Of a DNA stretch of 64,000 bases, positions 46,201 through 58,564 are shown piece by piece (within the stretch, counting starts at the first letter, position 1; each line of letters opens with the position of its first letter). The stretch comes from Coprinus comatus (taxonomy: Eukaryota; Basidiomycota; Agaricomycetes; Agaricales; Agaricaceae). The stretch covers positions 930,001-994,000 of the forward strand of contig JAWPGT010000006.1 in assembly GCA_034638255.1 (NCBI GenBank), read 5' to 3'. The notes below the pieces were generated by a model that did not search any database, was not told the DNA's origin, and worked only from the letters and a program-made list of their open reading frames with translations. The position numbers and the translations under genes were made by a program.

Positions 46201-48195
46201 CGACCGTGCGTACTGGAACGCCAATTCTTTGAACTCAAGGCTGTTGTTGAGAATAAAGATAGGATGGTCAAAGATCTGAAGGCAGAGATAGAGGTGGCCA
46301 ATGCCGATGCTGTTGGGTTACGAGAAGAGTTACAGCGTGTAGAACACGAGCTTCGGGACGCTCGTCATGTTGAACGTATACTCAGGGACGATTTACGCAC
46401 TGGGCAGGTCTCTCGATCGGATTTCGAGCAACATCTTGAAGACAATCATCGATTGATTGCTCAAATTATGGATGTTGCTATTACATTCCGCAACTCGCAC
46501 ATCAAGGCGATGTCATCCGCACAGGCGATAACATCTCACTCAACTAGACACATGTCAAGCACAAATATGGGTGAATCGGCATTTTCTTCTGGAGCACGGC
46601 ATAGTATCATCGGGCATGGGCATAATGAGGAGCCTGAACCCATTGATCCATCTGATCCTACAGCTGCTTTGGAAATTCTTAGGGGCTTTGATCACGACCA
46701 CTTTTTGGAGGCTATTGCGAAAACTGGTTCTACCATACGTAAATGGCAGAAACAATGTAAGGAGTATAGAGAACGGGCAAAGGGGAAAATTTCTTTCAGA
46801 AACTTTACAAAAGGCGACCTTGCACTGTTCCTGCCTACCAGGAACTCTGTCTCTAAACCCTGGGCTGCGTTTAATGGTAAGCCCATGGAATTATGACTTT
46901 ATTTTTGTCACTGAACCGATATTGTTCCGTTGATGGTTAAATTAGTTTCATTCCCACATTACTTCCTTCAAGCCACAGGGCATCTCGCCGAACAGTTGAA
47001 GACGCGGGAATGGATTGTGGCTAGAATAACTTCAATAACAGAGCGTATCGTTGACCATCAGGTGAGAATGCTTAACTAGTGCCGATTATCATGGGAATTG
47101 AACTGAGCTGAATCTTCTCAGGATCCCACCAGTAACCCATATGGACTGGGGGACGGTGTCAAGTACTACATGCTGGAAGTGGAAGATTGGACCCAGCCAA
47201 GCCAAAACAAACGTCGGGTTTCATCCAGGAAAGTTTCTATTGAGAAGAGCCCCAAGGATGGTATCCCCCTCATCACACCCATGAATAGTCCACCCTCATT
47301 ACCCCCGGTGATTGCGTCTGGACCCCCAGAAGCAGAAGTGGAAGAAACTTTCCGTGTGACGCATCCTCCAAATTCTCAGTACTTCCCAGTCCGCGCAAGA
47401 TCAAACTCCTCCCCTGGAGCTCGTCCATCGTCCTTGTCACGATTACTTGCCCAGGCGCCAGAGAATCAACCAGAAGGGCAACATAGCCAACAACATGAAC
47501 ATGTCAATGATGAGAATTTGCATGAATCATACCAACGGGACACTTCTTCTTCACCCCCAAGGGATACGCCATCACCACAGTTAGGTTCCTTTCCCATGCA
47601 TACTTCCCCACCACCTCCACCATCCCCTTCACTTCCCGTTATTTCATCAGTACCTCAGAGTCTTGTTGCCAACCAAGCTTCACCGCTACGACCTGGCTCT
47701 CGCGCTTCCAGGATGTCAACTACCTCCAAGTTCTCGGGACGTATACCAGTTATTGGTGCATCTCCGGTAGGAGCAAAAGCCCCGCCTACGACGGCCTTGG
47801 TGGACCAGGCATTGATATCATCCTCACCTTCAAATGATGGCAATCCTTTTGGGTCTCCCGTGACTCCATCACCCGAAGGGTCTGTAAGCGAAGGCATGAA
47901 CAATATACTTCACCAAAGCAGAAGAAGGACAACGTCATATCACATTCCAAGGTCGTCGCCTTTGGCTGCTGGAGGTTCCTCACAAAGTACACTACACCCT
48001 GCGAAGCCCGTGTTGACTGCTGCTAATGCCTTGTCGAGCCTTGCAAGTAATTGGGGGGTGTCATTTGGAAGAAAGAAGAAACCCGATGCTCGCCCTTTGC
48101 CACCGCCTACTGAATCCCCTCCTGAGGACGCGAGAGGTTCATCAGACCGCATAACAAGCGAAACGTCAGCCCGTGATTTACTTAAACGACTATAA
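43205..48195 (+). CDS. ATG11: Autophagy-related protein 11 (ATG11)
   Basis: Scaffold that links cargo receptors to the Atg1 kinase in selective autophagy. Sixteen exons: 43205-43246, 43300-43351, 43395-43519, 43575-43671, 43727-44134, 44185-44278, 44325-44407, 44465-44497, 44547-44605, 44670-44856, 44911-44965, 45021-45181, 45242-45400, about 45568-46876, 46946-47061, 47122-48195; roughly 1350 aa. N-terminal ubiquitin-like part: ICRAENGRLFQ, TNATLRDIE, DQDAVLAYLADGRRL, VFSRYYLDYELDDVL. A long coiled coil lies in exons 12-14, then the Atg11 domain (FTKGDLALFLPTRNSV, PHYFLQATGHLAEQL, GDGVKYYMLEVEDW) and a Ser/Pro-rich tail. Inside exon 14 the coiled coil changes frame near 46110 (AAA expected as AAAA) and near 46215 (TGGAA expected as TGGGAA); the exon start near 45568 is uncertain for the same reason. 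Confidence 0.88.
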
Positions 48196-49154
48196 AATTG
48201 AGTCCCTGCCTGTGTTTTTGTACAGACACCTCGGTTCTTTTCTCTTCTCGTCACGTACCACAGTCGGATATTTTGATTCTATCTCATGCATATGTAGTTA
48301 GGAGATGGTTTAACTTAAAGTAGTAGGTGCCTGTTCAATTGTGCTTGTCACATACCATGATTCCAAAAAGAAACACCGAAACGCAAGGAACAAATCCTGA
48401 TTGAAGATAGCAGACAAGAAGCAACCGATAATTCATCAATATGAAAGTTGTGATTGTACCCCAGACCCCTAATTGGGCGGCTAGAATAAACGAGACATCT
48501 CGTGGCACTAAGCGAATAATTGATGCGCTGCAGGGACTGCGGCCCAAATCAGGCCCAGTTGATTTTAATGATCAGAAACGGAGGAACTTCGGACGTCAAA
48601 ATTATCTATTATTGGCTGGGGCAATTTGACCATGACGCTGAACGAGCACATTCCCTCAGTTACAATACGAATACGGATTATCCTGTAGGATCCGAAAAAG
48701 GTCGTGAAACATTTCAAGGAGAAACCTCGAGGAAATATCTTACTGGGCGGGGATTCCGGCAGGAACTGGAAGAGGTGGACTGAATATTGTTGAACGGTGG
48801 TCTTGATTATTTTGTGAACCACAGCGAGCGTGGGGGTGGCATAGGGGAAACAAGCTCTGAAGAAGCGATGGTATCAGAAGCGACAGAAAGTTGGTTCGTG
48901 GGAAGCAGATTGAATTAGAAATGAAGAGTTGTTTGGATGTGACTGAATGTGTGAATCAGTGTGATGCGTCGCTTGATGAGGGGGCTTGTCACGGCGTACC
49001 TCTGGAGAAACTCATCGTATTCGGTCATCTGGACAAAGTCCATATTGACGTGTTCCCTTCTCCCTGACCTACATAAATACCGAACTTTCGCTTCCCAAAT
49101 GCTTCTTATCCGCTCCTTCCTTTTTCCTAAATCCCCTGATACAATTTCTCAATC
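48196..49154. other. Intergenic, no gene seen
   Basis: 3' flank of ATG11 and promoter of the sugar transporter. Short frames near 48.44-48.78 kb are not supported. Confidence 0.5.
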
Positions 49155-51344
49155 ATGGGTGGAGGTGCTGTTGCTAATACCAATACTGGTGCTGGGTACG
49201 CCCATCTCTTGGACCCTCGCAGGAAGTGGTACAACAATAGGAGGTGAGTATCTCTTATTGTACCCCGGGTTGAACTTCCTTGTTGACACGTTGAATCCCC
49301 CAGAATTATTGCTCTCAATGCTTGGATCTTCCTCCTGTACGTTGTCACACTTTGTATAATGATATTTTCAGTTGAACTAATCTTTGTTTTTATAGTCTCA
49401 TTACTTCTTCCACCAATGGTTACGATGGAAGTATGATGAACGGACTTCAATCCCTCTCGCAATGGAGGGATTATTTCCACAATCCATCCCGTGGTAGACT
49501 TGGTTTGCTAAACGCCATTCAGGTATTTTTTTTTTTTTTTTGTAAAATCTTGAGTGTTTCATTAACCTCAATCATGTAGAACATTGGTAGTTTGGCAGCC
49601 TACCCATTCTCACCTTATGTCTCAGACGGACTTGGTCGCCGAAGTGCCATTTTCCTTGGAGCTAGTATCATGTGTATCGCAACAGCGATTCAGACGGCTT
49701 CACAATCTTCTGGCATGTTCATTGGTGCTCGGTACGTTTAGCTCTATTTTAAGACTTGATTGAATATTGATCCTTTTTCCTTGGCAGCTTCTTGATTGGA
49801 TTTGGACTTACCTTTGCTGGTAAATATCTCACAGTCTCTTACGTAGAGAATATAGTTGCTAACATTATTCTCAGCTAATGCCGCCCCTATGTTGGTCACC
49901 GAGATTTCATATCCCACATATCGCGCTCCCCTTACCTCCGTCTACAATTCACTTTGGTATTCTGGTGCAATTATGTAAGTGGTACTAGCACTAAAGTTTT
50001 CTTATTGATGCTGATTTTAACCTAAAACAGTGCTGCATGGACAACTTTCGGAACTTTCAGAATTGGTAACAGCACATGGGCATGGCGTATTCCATCTGCC
50101 ATTCAAGGTCTTCCCTCTGTTATTCAAATCGTCTTGATTTGGTTTGCCCCCGAATCTCCTCGTTGGTTGGTTAGCAAGGGTAAAGATGCTCAGGCTTTGA
50201 AGACTTTGGCATATTATCATGCTGACGGCAACACGTGAGTGAAAACAGATATTTGCAAGAAATAACTCCTATTAACTTGAAAAAAAAAATCTAGTGAGGA
50301 TCCTTTGGTTAAATATGAATTTGAGGAAATCAAGGCGGCTATTGACTTCGACCGTACCGTCGCTGCCAACGTTGGCTGGAAGTCCCTCTTCACCAAGAAG
50401 GGTAACTTGAAGCGTTTGAGGATCATCATCGCTATCGCTTTCTTCTCCCAATGGTCTGGAAACGGTCTCGTATCCTACTACCTCAACCGTGTCTTCGATG
50501 TCATCGGTATTACCGATTCGGATACCCAACTCCTTATTAATGGTATTCTTCAAATTTGGAACTTATTCTGGGCTCTCGGTGCTTCCTTCTTGGTCGACAG
50601 AATTGGTCGTCGTATCCTCTTCATGAGTTCCCTTATTGGCATGATTGTCTTCTTTACTCTCCAAACCATCTGCTCTGCCCTCTTCGCACAACATGGTAAT
50701 CAAAGTGCAGCTCATGCTGTCATTGCGTTCATCTTCTTGTTCTACGCATCCTACGAGTATGTGTCGATATTATGTCTTCTCAGTTCAGTGCACTAATATT
50801 CTTACTAGCTTGGCCTTCACACCTCTTATTGTGTCCTATACCGTCGAGATTTTACCCTTCTCTCTTCGTGCCAAGGGTTTCACCGTTTTCAACTTTGCCA
50901 TCTCGCTTTCCCTTATCTTCAACCAATACGTCAACCCCATCGCTCTCGGTGAGTTCTTTCAAACTAAAGATTATTAATTCATTTCGCTAACTACTCTACC
51001 AGATGACATTGGCTGGAAATACTATGTATGTCCGGGTGTTCCTTGATGAGGATCAAGTACTGACCAAGCCTTTAGATTGTTTACTGCTGCTGGCTCGCAT
51101 TCGAGCTTGTCTTCTGTTATCTTTGTACGTTACACATCGTATTTCTTTCTTTCTTTGTTGTTGAATGCTAACATTCCTTCTAGACATTGTTGAAACCAAG
51201 AACCGCTCTCTCGAAGAAACTGCAGCCTTGTTCGACGGTGATGAAGCTACAGACCAAATCGTTGGTGCTGCCCATGCTGTCAACAACCAACCTAGCAGCG
51301 AGAAGAAATCCGACTCTTTCCAGGATCCAGAGAAAAGGACGTAA
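49155..51344 (+). CDS. MFS sugar transporter (hexose/lactose-permease type)
   Basis: Twelve exons: 49155-49243, 49304-49336, 49396-49522, 49580-49731, 49788-49819, 49875-49974, 50031-50234, 50295-50756, 50809-50948, 51003-51025, 51076-51124, 51184-51344; 1572 nt, 523 aa, frame intact. Twelve-helix sugar porter: NGYDGSMMNGLQ in TM1, DGLGRRSAIFLG (loop 2-3 motif), RFLIGFGLTFAANAAPMLVTEISYP, WRIPSAIQGLPSV, PESPRWLVSKGK (sugar-transport signature), DRIGRRILF, and the end signature VETKNRSLEETA. These features match Lac12-like/hexose permeases of fungi. The plasma-membrane uptake substrate cannot be named from sequence; WSGNGLVSYYLNRVF is typical of the Lac12 clade. Confidence 0.93.
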
Positions 51345-52533
51345 AGCCAGAAGTTCCAGAGGTTGTAATTTTCCTGCTGGACTCTTTCTGAAGCTAGTAG
51401 CATGGTTGGTGAATTGCGTCTGATTAAGTATCACTGGACGGCGATTCAACACACGATAAAACCAACTCTCCTCTTTTATATAACATGATAACCCCGTCAC
51501 TTAGTGGCTTAGTAGTACTCTTTTTTTTTCAATTTCATGTGTACGATTATTCACGTTGTTTGATGTCCTTCTTGTTCATGGTTTTTTTCATCACGTTTTT
51601 TTCTTCTCTTTTTTACGGTTTTTGCGACGTGTGCATAATTGACCAAAAATATACCGACATCCAGAACTTGCCTAGAACAAGTATTTTCTTAACTATTTTA
51701 AAATCAAAAAATGAATCGGGGTATACTGTATACCCCACTTAACCCCACTCCCCCATGGTCATTTTTGTGTCAAAGAGAAGTGCCATGGGGACATTCTGCC
51801 GTGAAGAACCATGCGAAAATAAGAGATATACTCCATACTTGTAGGCGGACCGCTGATTGCTCGCTTAGGTTTACTTCTGATATTATACTATTTCCGTCAC
51901 ATTCGGCACATATCTATCTGTGTGTGTGTGTGCAAGTATATATGTATGACGCCAAGAGGTCGGGGACTCTTGTGGATATTCATTTGACCCCAGGACTACA
52001 TCAATTTCCAGTTTTTTTTTTGTGTGGAAAAATAAATAAATAAAAAAGTTTTTGGGTTTTCCGGGCCGCCCATGTTCTCAAGGGCTAAGTGGTGAGATCT
52101 AGAGAGAGGTTCGAGACAATGAGTCGAACCGCTCTTATACCTACCTCCTTCCTATCCCCTACCCCCCCTTTTGAGTTTGTCTGACACATGGAATATTCCG
52201 CTCATTGTCCGACTGATATACCAAAGGTAATAACATGGGTGGGGGGTTACAAGTAAACATCAAAGACAGTTCCCTTTTGTTACAGTGTCTCGGAGAAATT
52301 AACCCCAAAATGAGAAATCTACCCTCATAAATTTTATACATTGTTGCGTGTTTTTCTTATAATCGTGATTGTGCTCGTCAAGTGAGCGTTCTCGCAAGAA
52401 TATCGGTATCGGAAATCGGTATCGGAAAGGTTTTTACTCTAGTGTAATCCAAGGTCCTCCAGGTGAAAATATTTTACATTATTACTTCCAAAGGGACTTC
52501 TTAAAAAAAAAAAAAGAGTATTTTTGACAGTTA
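51345..52533. other. Intergenic, no gene seen
   Basis: Contains a short TG repeat near 51920-51933 and A/T runs; no coding signal. Confidence 0.5.
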
Positions 52534-53513
52534 CAGTATATCACCGGTCCTTGGGCCGCTGAAATTCATTTTTCCGTTTCGGTTTTAATTCATTCGCACC
52601 AATTTTTTCTTTCTTTCACCATTTATATACACTGTTTCTGTACCAGATATTAATTTCAGATAGAGAAGTGCAAAAATGGGACGTGCAGAAATGAATCTTT
52701 CGAGGAGCCATTATCAGGCCAAACACCTGGTCCTTGGGACACATCACATCATACCTCCATATCTAATCATTCTCAACAGAACATAGATCTGAGCTTGCAA
52801 TATTGGCTTCTTGGCTTGTTTCTGGCATTGGAGACTTTGGGATAGATTGGTCAATTGACAATAGGTCTTTTGTGGGTTTCGCCCACCTAACAGGCTCTCT
52901 ATTCTCCAACTGCAGATTTGATCAACTGGACAGATATGGTAATGTAACAATTATTATTAATATACATCTGTACATCTGCCATTCTCAAACTCCTTGCAAG
53001 TCTCATTTTTCAAAAGGAATTACTACCCAAACAAAAGATATCAGAGGAGATCCTATATACCAATAGATATTTTTCACATTTTTTCCAAAATAAATTTGTT
53101 AATGTTTGGCCCATAATAGGGGATTTTGAACTCACGCCCCTTGGGCGTGACGCTTGCCGTCACATAGTCTAGGAAGGTTTGGCTGTTAGGTGGTTGGGGT
53201 GTTAGGAGGGTTACGGGTTAGTCACTCAGGGGTCACGGAATGGTGATGCTTTTTGTGACTAACCGTGACACTCAAGGGGCGTAGGTTCACTATCCCATAA
53301 TAGGGCTAGCAAATTGCATCATATCTGTTTTTAGTAGTTATTTGAGGACTAAAAAAGAACTAGTAAACACCAAACAAATATTTGATTACAATAGATGCAT
53401 AGCAGTGATAGTAGCTTACACTGAATTTTACAGAATTTTATCTTAAGAATTGAACGAGAAACAGACATTTGGCCCAAGAAAAGGTGATGGCCCAAGGGTC
53501 CGGTGATATACTG
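52534..53513. mobile_element. Tc1/mariner-type non-autonomous element
   Basis: Left end CAGTATATCACCGG-TCCTTGGGCC (52534-52557) and right end, read on the other strand, CAGTATATCACCGG-ACCCTTGGGCC (53513-53489) are inverted repeats with one indel. Each is bordered by TA (52532-52533 and 53514-53515), the duplicated target of Tc1/mariner elements, and CAGT is a usual terminal motif. About 980 bp, with no transposase frame; a related sub-terminal copy CACCTGGTCCTTGGG lies near 52728. A smaller MITE is nested inside (53119-53296). Confidence 0.72.
53119..53296. mobile_element. Nested MITE with imperfect inverted repeats
   Basis: Left end GGGGATTTTGAACTCACGCC and right end (reverse complement) GGGATAGTGAACCTACGCC pair with mismatches. 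The 12-bp direct repeat CCCATAATAGGG occurs at 53110-53121 and 53294-53305; because the ends themselves begin with G-runs, the true duplication is probably 7-9 bp within it. No coding capacity. Confidence 0.62.
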
Positions 53514-54154
53514 TATATGATCTAGCTCTCTCTATAACTTATGACTTATCTTATCAAGATTGTCAGTTCTAGGTTTTACAAAGTGATGAGTCCTAGAATA
53601 GAATCAGGTTTCACATGTATCTCAATTCTTATCAAGAATCTATTATACAAAAGACAAAGGCTTTTTCTCACGAGACAAACGTCAAAGACAAACATCAAAA
53701 TGCTCCAATTAAAAAATACTATACGCAGTTTAGTGTCAAGCCAAGCACAAAAGATGATTGGCCGGAAGGTCAATTTGCGTGGAGATCGAGTGGAGAAGTG
53801 GATACGATAACATTTAAAACAGTAATGTTACGTGAATAATGGGTGCACGATGACGTTGAACAGCGTCATGTTCTAACGCAAAAGGAAATAGTGGCGTTGA
53901 ACGTTAAATACCAAATATGTAGTCCATCCATCTAGAGAATCTACTTTCATCTGGATCCTGGAGCCGTTCCACTTGCTTAGGACTTCAACAGAATAGATGT
54001 AGAACTTACTGTCAACAACTCAATATTAGGAAATCGTTCTGTTTTAATCCCTACTCAAAACTCACTAGACACGGGCTTAACATACCATCATGTGCATGAC
54101 AGAATTAGCCCCAAGTCAGATACATACATCCTATGGGGATTTCAACAATTCACT
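53514..54154. other. Non-coding or transposon interior
   Basis: Open frames exist (about 53.54-53.84 kb, for example ending SGEVDTITFKTVMLRE) but none belongs to a family I recognise. The stretch may be interior of the Helitron-like element ending at 54190. Confidence 0.35.
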
Positions 54155-54161
54155 GACCCTA

Positions 54162-54190
54162 GCCCGTGCGTAGCACGGGTGCACCGCTAG
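54162..54190 (+). mobile_element. Helitron-like 3' terminus
   Basis: Hairpin GCCCGTGC-GTA-GCACGGGT (8-bp stem with one G-T pair) followed after seven bases by CTAG and then a T, the canonical 3' end of Helitrons (hairpin, then CTRR, insertion before T). The 5' end (TC after an A) could not be located with confidence, so element length is unknown. Confidence 0.6.
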
Positions 54191-56478
54191 TAGAAGCTAT
54201 AGAATAGATGGTGTCTTTTTCGAGAAACATGAATTGAAATGTGGTATATATATACTGTACATCATAGATATCTCTTATAGATATCACGTCTTAATTTTGA
54301 AGCTTTCGAGAGAGCGGTTCTGTCACGCAACAAGACATCTGACACACACATACGCTTAAGCTTCAAAAAGTCACAATACAGTATCAATTCCTGGATACAA
54401 GAAATAGTATGGGTTATTTTCTCAGCATCAATTGTTATAGAATTCTTCGACTTCTTTTGTTGTTATCTTTCTATCAGATGATTTCCTATTGTATTGCAAT
54501 GATGGTAAATGTCATTCAGATAGGCCCAACCAGCCGTAAAGGCTCCTTCTTTCTCCAACTCTCCCAAGGATCAGATCTCAGAGAAGGGGGTTGAGGTGAC
54601 TAAGTGGATCTGGTGAATCTATGGTTAATTTCCAATCACAACTAATAGATATCAGAAGTTCCAATAAGTTAGCGGAGACTCGATTTAAGTGTGAAGGTTT
54701 TTGTTGTGGTTATCCTTGATTTTCTGGCAACTGGCAAGCTGGCTATGATACAATCGTGTTATACCTTCAAGCTTCAATTTACTACCAAGTTGGTATGTGT
54801 TTTTTTTTTTTTTCCGATCCTCTTGAATTAAAACACGATGTGGTATATCAATCAATAGTAGTATGTAGTATAATATCGGAAAGTTGTTGGAGTCTTCTCG
54901 CTTCCCTAAACTCCACTTCAAGGGACCTTAAAAAATCTCGGACTTAGAGCAATTCATTTTAACTTGACTTTTTACAGGGTTATCAATATTACTAATTTAC
55001 TTACTAGTGACACTAGTGCCAGTTTTGTTGATCCGTTGGAATGGTCATGTCCTTTTGTGGTTAGTATATCAGAACTGAGAACAGTAGGCGTTGAGTAGGC
55101 AATGTAAAGGAGATGGAAGTTCAAGGAACCAGGATTGTCGTTTCCCTGAGGGACCAGAGCTTATTGTTTACTATTTTACTACTTCACTTTGGTCGAGTAA
55201 TGGTGCAACTAGGTCACATATTAGCAGCTTAGCAATTCCAATGACTTTTTACAAGTGACTCTACTGTAATCTCCTCTCCGCATTCTTGTGCTGCCTCAAG
55301 GCCTGAAGCTTCTTAGTGGTTAATGTGTGAATATGGTTTACACCTTGTAGTTGTTGGTGTTTCTCAAATTTTACTTTGCTATCTAGTCTCAGCCCAGGAG
55401 TCCTGGGACTCGATGGGCACATAGAAAGGATCTGGGTTTCAATTAAACAAATAGCAAGAATGTCATTCTTGCTGTTTGATTGATGCTTTCTAATTGATCA
55501 GTGTTCCAGTCAGACAAGCTGAGTTCAGAAAATTATTCCCTCATCAAAAACTAAGACTCTAGTGGTGTCTTCGATATTGTATTTTTAGCTTCCAGCCGAC
55601 TCATCTGTCCAGCCACAATTTATCGGTAGTAGTATTGATTATCCTTGTATCAATCAACCTGACAGATGAATATATGTTGGAAAATACAGACTATTATTAG
55701 ATAGTCACATGACATTTTCATTTCATTTCACTTTAATCGTTTCATACTTTGCTTTGCATTATATGGCAGCTCCTTATTGGTTGTAGTTAGTGTTTCACCT
55801 ATGTGTTTCAACTCCTGTATCAACTCCTGTTTCATGTATAATTACTTGACACGTAGTAGACACCTGACTCCTTTCTAGTCGTAGCACGGACCATTACATT
55901 CTCCTATAAGTAGTTTACATTCGCTCCTGTATTCTACAGTTCTTGAACTATCAAGTTCTCTTATACTCTGCTCTCTCTACAAAGTCAACATACTATCTAC
56001 CACTCTGTGCGTATCATTATATGACTATGTCTTCATGCATACGCATTGCTTTCAACAATATATACTACTACTACTACTACTACTACTACTATTTGATGTG
56101 TGTCCACCAACCTTGTGGGCCATGTATAAAGAAGTTCCCATATGATAAGAATAGGACTTCTAGTGCAGAATCCAAGGAGCCATTGTGAACAAATCACCCA
56201 ATAACTGAAACTGTTGTATCATATGCTCCTTGTATCCATCTCAGTGTAACACCGGTCATCATAAGTTACTAGTGGATATAAAATTGGCACTTTCTTAATT
56301 TTTGAACCATAATAATTTACAACTCAACAGTCAGCGAAGTTGCACAGGTGGGTAGAAGTACTTCTAAGGTTCGAAGGTTATGGGAAATATATTACATTTG
56401 TGTAACAATTACTCTGGATGACTACCAACACAAACTCTTTTCAACAGAAAAGCAGTTCTTACCATTGGGTCATGATGC
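54191..56478. other. Non-coding stretch with small repeats
   Basis: No gene supported. Holds a perfect 10-bp-arm hairpin AGCAAGAATG-T-CATTCTTGCT (near 55450) and a CTA microsatellite (about 56061-56092). Confidence 0.5.
56061..56092 (+). repeat. CTA trinucleotide microsatellite
   Basis: About ten tandem CTA units. Confidence 0.9.
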
Positions 56479-56817
56479 ATGATGGCCTTAGGTCCTGTCT
56501 CCTCACCAAAACTCCATCATTCAATCAAGCACTGCTTTACTAATCTCTCAGTTTGTCTAATCATGTGTGAAGAGGTTTGTAATCCTACGAGAGAAGTACC
56601 TGTTACAATAGCATGTTCTATTCCCATTGACGTTATTACTGGACTATTGTTTCTATTTACTATTGTATTCACATTGCCTGAGATTGCAATATTTCTCTCT
56701 GGTGGGCTGTCAAACGTTAAGATGAACATAAAGGCTTATGCATCTTCAAGTTCCTGGTGGACAATAGATAGGCATTTGGAACCTTGTCTATACCGACGAC
56801 AAGAAACACTAGCTTAG
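56479..56817 (+). pseudogene. Fragment of amino-acid permease (APC superfamily)
   Basis: The stretch MCEEVCNPTREVPVTIACSI then ITGLLFLFTIVFTLPE fits the conserved EEV-NP-REVP-AI segment and the following helix of fungal APC permeases (GABA/choline permease type). Upstream and downstream parts of the family are not present in any frame I could follow, and the frame ends in unrelated sequence. It appears to be a gene relic at the edge of the retrotransposon block. Confidence 0.6.
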
Positions 56818-57075
56818 ACATGCCCGAGGATACACTGAACCCTTGTGTATTGCAGAGAACGTAGGAATACAGAAGCAAGAGTGTCTAATCTACTTTACTA
56901 TTTTCTTATTCTTTATATATGTCCTTTCTTTATTCATGTCGTCATCCTCATCATCCTCGTCATCCTAATTATAACTGTTGTAAGCCCCAGGCTTACACTT
57001 ACCCATCCTCTATTAAACTTCTTTTCTTCCTCTCATTTGTCAAGTACTTCATTCTGCTCCAGTTCTTGTTTCGGC

Positions 57076-58216
57076 TTACACTCTATAATGGGGGAAATAA
57101 ACCAAAGCAGACCAGGAATTGCCATTACCAGTAGAGCCAAAATTACCAGAAGAACCACTAGGAACCGACAGAGGAAAAGGACCAGAAGGAGAAACCGACT
57201 GAGGAAAAGTGTTGGGACCAAACAATGTATAAACCTGAGGCTGCACACTGGGATAGAAAGTGTTGCTGGGGAATTGAAACTGTCCCATAGGCTGGTGTTG
57301 GAGCAATGTATGCACATGGGAGGGGGTAGCAAGGATGGGAGGGGGATCAGAGATGCAGTCAATAAGTGGACCCTTGTTGTGACCAGGAACCAAAGTGGCA
57401 GTGCATTTCATTTCACATAACCATGAATAAATGCCCTTGGTCTCATCAATCTTCTGACCCAGCATATTACATTGCAAGAAGGCGGAGCGGATGTCAGGAT
57501 GCATGTCGATTAGAAGTGTCTTGATCATGGCACTGTCATTCTGATACAAGTCAGTGCCTTTGAGATGATTGTTACATCTTACAATGTATGAAGACCACTC
57601 TGTGAAGGAAAACTGTCCTTGTAATCGGTGCCTACACAAGGCCATCTCATATTCCCAACCAAGTTCCAAGAAGTTATCTTGTAAATCCGCAATAAAATCC
57701 AAAAAGGGCATCTTCTCAATAGCCGCCTGCTTGGAGTGAATATAGTCATGAATTTCCAGATGATTGAAACAGTGCATCATTGTCTTGGTGTAGTCAGCTG
57801 CAGCAAGATTTTGACGAAGTACGAGGTAACGAAGTGCATTGTGTTCAAAAGATAGAAGGGCCTCCAAGGTAATCCTACCATCACCTATGATAGGAGGCTT
57901 ATTGCCTGCACCAGTGCCATAAACTAAAGCATTGCCATTGGGTGATACCCTTTGGAAATCCGGTTCCATCTCGTGTAGTGATAACATAGCAGGCAAATAT
58001 TTGTCGTCATTGGAATCAGAGTCATTGTCGGGGGAAAAGGTGTGACAAGTATTGCGAGAGGTGATAACAGCAGCAATAAGGCTCTGCTCGTCAGGAGTAC
58101 TGGGGGAAGAAAGACACTGTTTGTGTCGATTGACGTGAGCTACCGAGCTCGAAGCAGAACCAGAGGTGTTAGGAGCATGTCCGTCATTCAAATCTAAAAA
58201 CGCTGGAGTGGCAAAG
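57076..58216 (-). mobile_element. Copia-type gag fragment outside the 3' LTR
   Basis: Open frame reading on the minus strand out of the LTR (which contributes the first residues) through FLDLNDGHAPNTSG, ALLSFEHNALRYLVLRQ, MMHCFNHLEIHDYIHSKQ, FLDFIADLQDNFLELGWE and LIDMHPDIRSAFLQC, then a Pro/Ser-rich end. This is the layout of a retrotransposon gag before the zinc knuckle. No primer-binding site lies between it and the LTR, and no knuckle follows. It supplies roughly the part of gag that the neighbouring element lacks, suggesting a rearranged tandem or recombinant copy. Confidence 0.6.
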
Positions 58217-58564
58217 TGTAAGCGCAGGATCGTAGAGGACGACGAGACGAGCACGATGACGAAGGAATGGAAGGAAACCGATCAGAAATGACTGAGATAA
58301 AACACAAACACTGCAGACACTTGTATTAGACTAGAAAGATACAATAACTTCTTAACTACTCACCTGCAGACACTTGTATTAGACTAGAGAGTCTTCATGT
58401 GTCTGCAGGACGCTTCAGTAACGTGTGACGTGACATTGTGATGTCACAGAAAGCGGAAACAATCTACAAGTCCAGAACTCCAAAGAGAATATCCAACCAC
58501 AACTCTTCTAACCTCAACCAACAATAAATACTGACCTTGGGGACTGTCTAGAGCATTCCTGACA
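58217..58564 (-). repeat. 3' LTR of the Copia element
   Basis: 348 bp, TG...CA. Contains an internal direct repeat, CTGCAGACACTTGTATTAGA, occurring twice about 55 bp apart. Preceded by the polypurine tract. Confidence 0.9.

Noticed and set aside
54685..54947. Overlapping frames on both strands near 54.7-54.9 kb
   Set aside because: Low complexity around A/T runs and no family resemblance.
56978..57075. Possible short LTR (TGTAAGCC...CTTACA) near the gag fragment
   Set aside because: About 100 bp only, no target duplication and no primer site; the TG...CA ends may be chance.
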